A stretch of DNA of 9,666 nucleotides from the NCBI GenBank assembly GCA_050701115.1, contig JBOHER010000282.1, positions 1 through 9,666 on the forward strand. Reading direction: 5' to 3'. Numbering within the stretch: position 1 is the stretch's first letter; each line of letters begins with the position of its first letter. A program made the translations under genes and the position numbers. This stretch comes from JBOHER01 sp050701115 (GTDB taxonomy: Bacteria; Actinomycetota; Actinomycetes; Mycobacteriales; Pseudonocardiaceae). A model generated the notes under the pieces. That model was not told the origin of the DNA, ran no database searches, and saw nothing but the letters and a program-made list of their open reading frames with translations. Below, piece by piece: positions 1 through 4,332 of the stretch.

Positions 1-30
1 AGATGGAAGAATCCGATCGATGACTACATC

Positions 31-56
31 AATCAAAGAAACCAATCAAAGAAACC
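31..56 (-). repeat. Two perfect 13-bp tandem copies, plus degenerate copies, in the rrn leader
   Basis: AATCAAAGAAACC occurs at 31-43 and again at 44-56 with no gap. Diverged copies follow at about 60-72 and 76-88 (CTCAAAGAAACCC). On the minus strand this gives repeated U-rich blocks GGTTTCTTTGATT, typical of the AT-rich run just before 16S in actinobacteria. The copies are too short and too close together for CRISPR. Confidence 0.6.
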
Positions 57-85
57 AACCTCAAAAGAAATCGATCTCAAAGAAA

Positions 86-100
86 CCCTACAATGTAGGG
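86..100 (-). other. Perfect 6-bp hairpin within the rrn leader
   Basis: CCCTAC and GTAGGG flank a 3-nt loop. On the minus (transcribed) strand the stem is followed by TTTCTTTGAG. It could be a leader RNA processing structure or a weak attenuator. A true terminator seems unlikely inside an rrn leader that is normally antiterminated. Confidence 0.4.
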
Positions 101-140
101 GTTCAAACATAAAGCTCTACTGGCTTAGTTCACAAACACA

Positions 141-160
141 CTGTTGAGTTCTCAAACAAC
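141..160 (-). promoter_or_regulatory. Conserved actinobacterial rrn leader element (antitermination/processing region)
   Basis: The minus strand reads GTTGTTTGAGAACTCAACAG, followed by TGTGTTTG. This matches, from memory, the segment found before 16S and in 16S-23S spacers of mycobacteria, corynebacteria and relatives, where it is associated with boxA-type antitermination or RNA processing. It contains a small self-complementary core (TTGAG/CTCAA). Upstream of it, on the same strand, GTTGCGTG occurs twice (complements at 160-167 and 173-180). The exact molecular role of each base is inferred. Confidence 0.65.
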
Positions 161-297
161 ACGCAACAACATCACGCAACCAGTCGGTCTCGCGAGAGAA
201 GTTCTGGTAGTAGGTACCTGAAGTGAAGCCTCAGCCCCGGCGTAGTAGTCGTTCTGACTGGTTCGGGGTCGTGACCCAACTTCTGGGCCGCCGCAGT

Positions 298-326
298 ACA
301 TTACCCGGTTCGATTCGCGGTGTCAA
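298..326 (-). promoter_or_regulatory. Strong sigma70-type promoter driving the rrn leader
   Basis: On the minus strand a perfect -35 TTGACA (321-326) and a -10 TAATGT (298-303) are separated by exactly 17 bp. The expected start point is near base 290, about 130 nt before the conserved leader element. Such a near-consensus promoter is rare in GC-rich actinobacterial DNA and typical of rrn operons. Further tandem rrn promoters are common, but I could not identify a second one convincingly between 327 and 508. Confidence 0.75.
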
Positions 327-347
327 CCGCTCGACCCGGTCTCGATC

Positions 348-375
348 CTGCTGGCTTTATCAAGCCTACCAGCAG
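348..375 (-). terminator. Stem-loop between glnA2 and the rrn promoter, possible terminator
   Basis: CTGCTGG (348-354) and CCAGCAG (369-375) form a perfect 7-bp stem. An alternative inner stem, GGCTT/AAGCC (353-357, 362-366), is also possible. It lies downstream of the glnA2 stop on the same strand and upstream of the rrn promoter, where a transcription boundary would be useful. There is no U-run after it, as is common for GC-rich actinobacteria, so this remains a candidate. Confidence 0.35.
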
Positions 376-466
376 ATCCAGAGTGCCGTTCCTTCGGGGC
401 CTTCAGCCCTGTCGGCCCGGCGTTCCTGGCGACGTGGAGAACGTTACACCGGCAGGAACAGCCGTG

Positions 467-484
467 GAACAGGGGGGTCTGTTC
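467..484 (-). terminator. Short hairpin just after the glnA2 stop
   Basis: GAACAG (467-472) and CTGTTC (479-484) enclose a 6-nt loop, about 25 nt past the glnA2 stop codon. The stem is short and lacks a U-tract, so it is a weak terminator candidate. GAACAG is also repeated directly beside it (455-460). Confidence 0.25.
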
Positions 485-508
485 GCGGTAAATTCCCAGG
501 TCAGGCCG

Positions 509-1852
509 CTAAATGACGGTGAGCAGCGTGCGCAGCTCGTAGGGCGTCACTTCGCGCCGGTAGTTGTCCCACTCGACCCGCTTGTTGCGCAGGAAGAAGT
601 CGTAGACGTGCTCGCCGAGCGCCTCGGGCAGCAATTCTGAGCGCTCCATCTCGACCAGGGCCTCCCCCAGGTTCTGCGGCAGCTGCTGGTAGCCGGCGGC
701 CTTACGCTCGGTGTCGGACAGCGACCAGATGTTGTCCTCGGCAGCGGGCGGCAGCTCGTATCCCTCGGTGATGCCCTTCAACCCCGCCGCCAGGATCACC
801 GAGTACGCGAGGTAGGGATTGCACGCCGAATCCAGGGTGCGGATCTCGACCCGCCGGGACGACGCCTTTCCCGGCGAGTACATCGGCACCCGGACCAGGG
901 CAGAGCGGTTGGCCCTGCCCCAGGAGACCGTGGTCGGCGCCTCCCCGCCGCTGGTCAGCCGCTTGTAGGAATTGACCCACTGGTTGGTCACCGCGGAGAT
1001 CTCCCGCGCATGGGTCAGCAGGCCCGCGACGAACGCCTTCCCGGTCGCCGACAGCTCGTCGGGGTCCTCCGGGTCATAGAAGGCGTTCTGGTCCCCCTCG
1101 AACAGGCTGACGTGGGTGTGCATTCCCGAACCAGGCTGCTCGGTGAACGGCTTCGGCATGAAGGTGGCGCGCACACTCTGGGTGATGGCGACCTCCTTGA
1201 CCACGTATCGGAAGGTCATCACGTTGTCGGCCATGGTCAGCGCGTCGGCGTAGCGCAGGTCGATTTCCTGCTGACCCGGCGCGCCCTCGTGGTGGCTGAA
1301 CTCCACCGAGATGCCCATCGCCTCGAGCGTCTCGATCGCGTGCCTGCGGAAGTGCGTGGCCGTGGCGTGACTGGCCTGGTCGAAATAACCGCCGTTGTCG
1401 GCAGGCGTCGGTTCCGAGCCGTCCTCCGGCATGTCCGACAGCAGGAAGAACTCGATCTCGGGATGCACATAGCAGGTGAACCCGGCCTCCCCTGCCTTGG
1501 ACAGCTGGCGACGCAACACGTGCCGGGGGTCGGCCCAGGAGGGGGAACCATCCGGCATAGCGATGTCGCAGAACATCCGCGCTGAGTAGTGCCCGCCTTC
1601 GGGCGTCTCCCACGGCAGCACCTGGAACGTCGCCGGGTCGGGCTTGGCGACCATGTCCGACTCGTACACCCGGGCAAAGCCCTCGATGGCCGAACCGTCG
1701 AATCCGATCCCCTCGTTGAACGCGCCCTCCAGTTCAGCCGGTGCGACCGCGACCGACTTGAGGAAGCCGAGGACGTCGGTGAACCAGAGCCGGACGAAGC
1801 GAATGTCGCGTTCTTCGAGCGTGCGCAGCACGAACTCCTGCTGGCGATCCAT
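509..1852 (-). CDS. glnA2: Type I glutamine synthetase family protein, GlnA2-like
   Basis: This 447-residue protein belongs to the glutamine synthetase type I family, which ATP-activates glutamate and joins it to ammonia or, in some paralogues, to an amine. Visible motifs are the N-terminal signature FDGSAIEGF (51-59) with ESDM (64-67), metal ligands in HPEIEF (130-135, E132 and E134), GGYFD (154-158), the ATP-site segment GSGMHTH (241-247, H245), the flap Glu in GGEAP (E304), and ANRSALVR (314-321) with RRVEIR (333-338). The adenylylation tyrosine of the classical NLYDL motif is replaced by tryptophan (NIW, W376) and the length is short, so it is not a GlnE-controlled GSI-beta enzyme. The usual DGSS is DGSA (A55). 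This, and its position beside a Hip1-like gene and panB, points to GlnA2 rather than GlnA1. In Streptomyces, GlnA2 has been linked to gamma-glutamylpolyamine synthesis, so the real substrate is open. It starts at ATG with no clear ribosome site. Confidence 0.93.
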   Translation of the reverse strand: MDRQQEFVLRTLEERDIRFVRLWFTDVLGFLKSVAVAPAELEGAFNEGIGFDGSAIEGFARVYESDMVAKPDPATFQVLPWETPEGGHYSARMFCDIAMPDGSPSWADPRHVLRRQLSKAGEAGFTCYVHPEIEFFLLSDMPEDGSEPTPADNGGYFDQASHATATHFRRHAIETLEAMGISVEFSHHEGAPGQQEIDLRYADALTMADNVMTFRYVVKEVAITQSVRATFMPKPFTEQPGSGMHTHVSLFEGDQNAFYDPEDPDELSATGKAFVAGLLTHAREISAVTNQWVNSYKRLTSGGEAPTTVSWGRANRSALVRVPMYSPGKASSRRVEIRTLDSACNPYLAYSVILAAGLKGITEGYELPPAAEDNIWSLSDTERKAAGYQQLPQNLGEALVEMERSELLPEALGEHVYDFFLRNKRVEWDNYRREVTPYELRTLLTVI

Positions 1853-1858
1853 GGCCGA

Positions 1859-1864
1859 ACTGTA
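1859..1864 (-). promoter_or_regulatory. Leaderless-type -10 hexamer before glnA2
   Basis: On the minus strand TACAGT ends 6 nt before the glnA2 ATG (1850-1852). A TANNNT hexamer at this distance is the usual signature of leaderless transcripts in actinobacteria, and it fits the absence of a Shine-Dalgarno sequence. No good -35 is visible. Inferred from spacing only. Confidence 0.4.
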
Positions 1865-1887
1865 GCGGTAACCATCCTCATCCGGCA

Positions 1888-1908
1888 GGTGACATGCCCC
1901 AGGTCACC
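1888..1908. promoter_or_regulatory. Inverted repeat in the glnA2/lipoprotein divergent region
   Basis: GGTGAC (1888-1893) and GTCACC (1903-1908) form perfect 6-bp arms around a 9-nt spacer. They lie upstream of both divergent genes, so the pair could be an operator for a dimeric regulator acting on one or both. It does not fit the spaced GTnAC/GAAAC pattern of GlnR sites. A chance repeat in GC-rich DNA cannot be excluded. Confidence 0.3.
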
Positions 1909-1937
1909 GCTGGGCTCACCCGCCCGGCAGCGCCCGC

Positions 1938-1943
1938 TACCGT
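1938..1943 (+). promoter_or_regulatory. Leaderless-type -10 hexamer before the LprG-like lipoprotein gene
   Basis: TACCGT ends 7 nt before the ATG at 1951, which has no Shine-Dalgarno sequence in front. This favours ATG 1951 over an in-frame upstream ATG at 1894. No -35 element stands out. Confidence 0.4.
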
Positions 1944-1950
1944 AGGCGCC

Positions 1951-2643
1951 ATGCGCTACCGCCCGATCGCCCTGCTGCTGGCCCTCGCACTCGGCGCGAT
2001 CACCGGCTGCACGTCGACCCCGGATCCGGCGCCCCCGTCGCCCGATGCCGCGATGCTGGCAGGCATCACCGCGGACTCGCTGGACGACCTGCGCAGCGCC
2101 ACGCTGTCCCTGCGCACCACGGGGGCGATCCCCGGTCTCGTGGTGCAGCGGGGCGACGCCGCCGTCAGCACGGTGGGCGGCGACACAGGCACTGCCCACG
2201 GCGAAGCCACCCTGTACGACGTCGATGGCGGCATTGGCGTCGAGTTCACCCTCGCCGAAGGGACGCTGACCCTGACGGACAAGGACGGCGAGCGCACCGA
2301 GCTTCCCGCCGAGGGCAAGTTCGCCCCGACGACGTTGTTCAGCCGGGACGGCCCACTCGGCGCCCTGCTCACCCGCGCGACGAACCTGCGCACCGAAGGG
2401 GTCGAGGAGCTCGACGGCGTGCCGACCTACCGCTTGTCAGGCGCGCTCGCGCAGTCGGTCATCGCCGAGCAGCTACCCGGAATCACCTCGGACGTGGAGG
2501 TGAAGTTCTGGGTCGGAGGCGAGTCCACTCCCGCGCTGCATCGGGTGTGGATCCAGGTTCCGCCGCCGCGGCCCAATCAGGGAGCGGCCATGCTCGAGCT
2601 GGGGCTTTCCGAGCACAACGTGCCCATCCCGCCGTCGCGCTGA
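1951..2643 (+). CDS. LprG/LppX-family envelope lipoprotein
   Basis: The 230-residue product begins with a short charged stretch (MRYRP), a hydrophobic segment (6-18) and the lipobox ITGC, with C20 as the lipidation site. It should therefore be exported, lipid-anchored and face outward from the membrane. The mature part resembles the LppX/LprA/LprF/LprG family: an early AIPGLVV segment, LLTRATNL followed by GVPTYRLSG, and an antiparallel-strand end with VWIQ and LELGLSEHNVPI. In mycobacteria LprG has a hydrophobic pocket that binds triacylated lipids or glycolipids and helps move them to the outer envelope; the same general role is inferred here. An ATG at 1894 would put 19 non-signal residues before the signal peptide, so ATG 1951 is preferred. 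The gene converges on the hydrolase gene with only 7 bp between the stops. Confidence 0.82.
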   Translation: MRYRPIALLLALALGAITGCTSTPDPAPPSPDAAMLAGITADSLDDLRSATLSLRTTGAIPGLVVQRGDAAVSTVGGDTGTAHGEATLYDVDGGIGVEFTLAEGTLTLTDKDGERTELPAEGKFAPTTLFSRDGPLGALLTRATNLRTEGVEELDGVPTYRLSGALAQSVIAEQLPGITSDVEVKFWVGGESTPALHRVWIQVPPPRPNQGAAMLELGLSEHNVPIPPSR

Positions 2644-2655
2644 GCGCCGCTCAGC
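2639..2655. terminator. Shared hairpin holding both convergent stop codons
   Basis: GCTGAGC (2639-2645) and GCTCAGC (2649-2655) form a perfect 7-bp stem with a 3-nt loop. The plus-strand stop TGA (2641-2643) sits in one arm and the minus-strand stop (2651-2653) in the mirror position of the other. The hairpin forms in both transcripts and could act as a compact bidirectional terminator or 3'-end stabiliser. There is no U-tract on either side. Confidence 0.45.
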
Positions 2656-4240
2656 ACCGCTCGCCCTCCGGCGGCAGCGTGCCGTCCACCAGATAGGCGA
2701 CCCCGATGTCATCCACGCACCGGTTCCCCTGCGCGAAGATCGTGTGCTGGTTGCCTTCGAAGGTCAGCAGCGCGCCGTCCAGGGCCTTGGCCAGCCGCAC
2801 GCCTGCCTGATAGGGCGTGGCCGGATCGTTGGTCGTCGAGATGACCAGCGTCGGCGGCACGCCCGCCACGTCGGGCAGTCGCGGCTGCGAGGTGTGCGGG
2901 ACCGGCCAGAACGCGCAGGCATCGCGCGCGTCCCCGGCCGGGGTGCCGGGGTCGAGGAACGGCGCCACCTTGGCGTACCGCCGCTGGGCCTCGCGGATTT
3001 CGCTCCGGTCGGTCACCGGCGGGTCATCGACGCAGCGAATCGCGGTGAACGCGTCCTGCGTGCTGGAGTAGCTGCCATCGGGGTCTCGCTCGTTGTAGGT
3101 GTCGGCCAGCAGCATCATCCGGTCGCCGCGGCCCCGCTTGAGCTCGTTCAGCCCAGAGTTGAGCACCTCCCACAACTGCTCGGAGTACAGCGCCTGCACC
3201 GTCGCGGTGCTGGCGTCCTCGAAGGACAGCTGCCTGCCATCGGCCAAGCTCACCTGGCGATCGATCAACGGCTGCACGAGGTCCTGGTACTCCTCGGTCG
3301 CGTCCGCCTTGTCGCTGCCGAGCGCACAGTCCTGCCGGGCGGCACACCATCCGGCGAATTCGCGGAAGGCAACGCCGAACCCCTCTCCCTGCGCGACCAA
3401 GGACTCCACCAGATCCTGCTCGGGGTCGAGCGCGCCGTCGAGCAGCAGGGCGCGCACGTTGCGCGGGAACGCCTCGGCGTAGGAGTAACCGATCCGGGTG
3501 CCATAGGAGTAGCCCAGGTAGGACAGCTGTTCGTCGCCGAGCGCTGACCGGAGCACGTCGATGTCCTGCACCACGTCCCGGGTGCCCAGGTTGGCCAGCA
3601 TCTCCTCGCCGTGTTCGGTCCGCTGCACACACTTCTCGGCGAATTCACGCTCGTCGGCTTCCTGCTCGGCCACGCCCTCCGGCGAGCCGTCGGTCTCCGA
3701 GTCATCCGCGCGGTCGGCGTCCCGCTCCTTGCCGGTCAGGCACCGCACGGCGGGCTCGCTCGCGCCGACGCCCCTCGGGTCGAACCCGACCAGGTCGAAC
3801 CTCTCGCCCACCTCGGTGTCTGCCAGGCCCCTGCCGGTGAACGCCGCGGCGACCATGCCGGACCCACCTGGCCCACCCGGGTTCATCACCAGCGAACCGA
3901 TCCGCTGGTCGGGGTCGGCCGCCTTCTTACGCAATACCCCGATCGTGATCGTCTCACCTTCCGGCTCGGCGTAATCAAGCGGCACCGTCAACCGCGCGCA
4001 CTGCACCGAAGGCTCCCCGAACGCCTGCTCGGCGGTATCCGTCGTCGCGTAGCTCGCGCACGCTCCCCAGGTCATGCTCTGCGCGTAGAACCTGTCCAGC
4101 CCGTCGGGCACCGGCCCGGCCGGGCCGTTCGACTCGGTCACCACCGCGTCCGGAGATCCGGGGTCCTCGCCGAACGTGCACGCGGTGACCGCCGCGCTGA
4201 TGGTCGCAACAGCCAGACATGACCGGAGTAGTTCTCGCAC
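2651..4240 (-). CDS. Secreted lipoprotein alpha/beta-hydrolase, Hip1/CaeA and SlpD/E-like peptidase
   Basis: This 529-residue protein has an N-terminal signal with lipobox VTAC (C21), so it should be an exported lipoprotein. It is an alpha/beta-hydrolase with a C-terminal TAP-like region. The oxyanion region NPGGPGGSG is at 120-128 and the nucleophile elbow GYSYG at 243-247 (S245). The acid D472 lies in NDPAT and H499 in NQHT. D472, T475 and H499 keep the spacing I recall for D463, T466 and H490 of M. tuberculosis Hip1 (Rv2224c), whose neighbours glnA2 and panB also match. Relatives include Streptomyces tripeptidyl aminopeptidases SlpD/SlpE. Several cysteines suggest disulfides of an exported protein. 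An acidic linker (about 171-203) precedes the nucleophile region. The expected role is peptide or ester hydrolysis at the cell surface; the physiological substrate is unknown. It starts with GTG (4238-4240), and no better in-frame start lies upstream. Confidence 0.87.
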   Translation of the reverse strand: MRELLRSCLAVATISAAVTACTFGEDPGSPDAVVTESNGPAGPVPDGLDRFYAQSMTWGACASYATTDTAEQAFGEPSVQCARLTVPLDYAEPEGETITIGVLRKKAADPDQRIGSLVMNPGGPGGSGMVAAAFTGRGLADTEVGERFDLVGFDPRGVGASEPAVRCLTGKERDADRADDSETDGSPEGVAEQEADEREFAEKCVQRTEHGEEMLANLGTRDVVQDIDVLRSALGDEQLSYLGYSYGTRIGYSYAEAFPRNVRALLLDGALDPEQDLVESLVAQGEGFGVAFREFAGWCAARQDCALGSDKADATEEYQDLVQPLIDRQVSLADGRQLSFEDASTATVQALYSEQLWEVLNSGLNELKRGRGDRMMLLADTYNERDPDGSYSSTQDAFTAIRCVDDPPVTDRSEIREAQRRYAKVAPFLDPGTPAGDARDACAFWPVPHTSQPRLPDVAGVPPTLVISTTNDPATPYQAGVRLAKALDGALLTFEGNQHTIFAQGNRCVDDIGVAYLVDGTLPPEGERC

Positions 4241-4332
4241 GGTGCGATCGTGCCATTGTTTGGGGGAACCCGATGTGAAGCCGCGGCGTTGGGACCGGCG
4301 AAGGATCGCGGGCCTGAGGATGGAGTCGGTCG
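4241..4332. promoter_or_regulatory. Divergent intergenic region between the hydrolase gene and secA2
   Basis: These 92 bp must hold promoters for both genes, which are transcribed away from each other. I see no convincing -35/-10 pair on either strand. Before the hydrolase GTG there is a poor hexamer, CACGAT, 6 nt upstream on the minus strand, which may be a weak leaderless -10. On the plus side a purine-rich ribosome site precedes secA2. Confidence 0.4.
4316..4325 (+). promoter_or_regulatory. Ribosome binding site of secA2
   Basis: GAGGATGGAG precedes the ATG at 4333. The GGAG part is 7 nt from the start, a good spacing, which supports this start codon. Confidence 0.55.

Larger units (their letters stand above)
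1..291 (-). other. Probable 5' leader of a ribosomal RNA operon (16S off the left edge)
   Basis: Read on the minus strand, this stretch runs from just below a strong promoter (298-326) to the left edge. Its last 180 bases are AT-rich, with runs such as TTTCTTTGATT, in a window that is otherwise very GC-rich. It carries the element GTTGTTTGAGAACTCAACAG (141-160), which I recognise from 16S leaders and spacers of actinobacterial rrn operons, including mycobacteria. The 16S start itself (AGAGTTTGATCCTGGCTCAG-like) is not present, so the gene must begin beyond base 1. There is no credible protein gene here: two small plus-strand open frames (223-516, 320-640) have no recognisable content. The leader reading is inferred from the promoter, the conserved element and the composition. 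A 16S-23S spacer is excluded because glnA2, not 16S, lies upstream. Confidence 0.72.

Noticed and set aside
31..88. CRISPR-like short repeats
   Set aside because: Units are 13 bp, directly adjacent with no spacers, and degenerate after two copies. They fit an AT-rich rrn leader.
86..100. Intrinsic terminator followed by a T-rich run on the minus strand
   Set aside because: The stem is only 6 bp and the following sequence is TTTCTTTGAG within a likely antiterminated rrn leader, so a leader RNA hairpin is the safer reading.
223..640. Two overlapping plus-strand open frames (223-516, 320-640) in the region before glnA2
   Set aside because: They contain no recognisable domain, are rich in Arg/Ser/Pro as expected of GC-rich noise, lie antisense to the rrn promoter region, and one runs into the glnA2 coding region.
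1894..1950. Upstream ATG for the lipoprotein gene
   Set aside because: It would place 19 residues before a normal lipoprotein signal peptide. ATG 1951 gives a textbook signal and a leaderless-type -10.
1853..1950. GlnR binding site upstream of glnA2
   Set aside because: GTAAC, GTGAC and GTCAC words occur, but not with the GAAAC half-sites and spacing of known actinobacterial GlnR boxes.
1237..2199. 320-codon minus-strand frame crossing the glnA2 start and the lipoprotein gene
   Set aside because: It overlaps two well-supported genes in another frame, and its composition is Arg/Ser/Ala-biased without any family feature.
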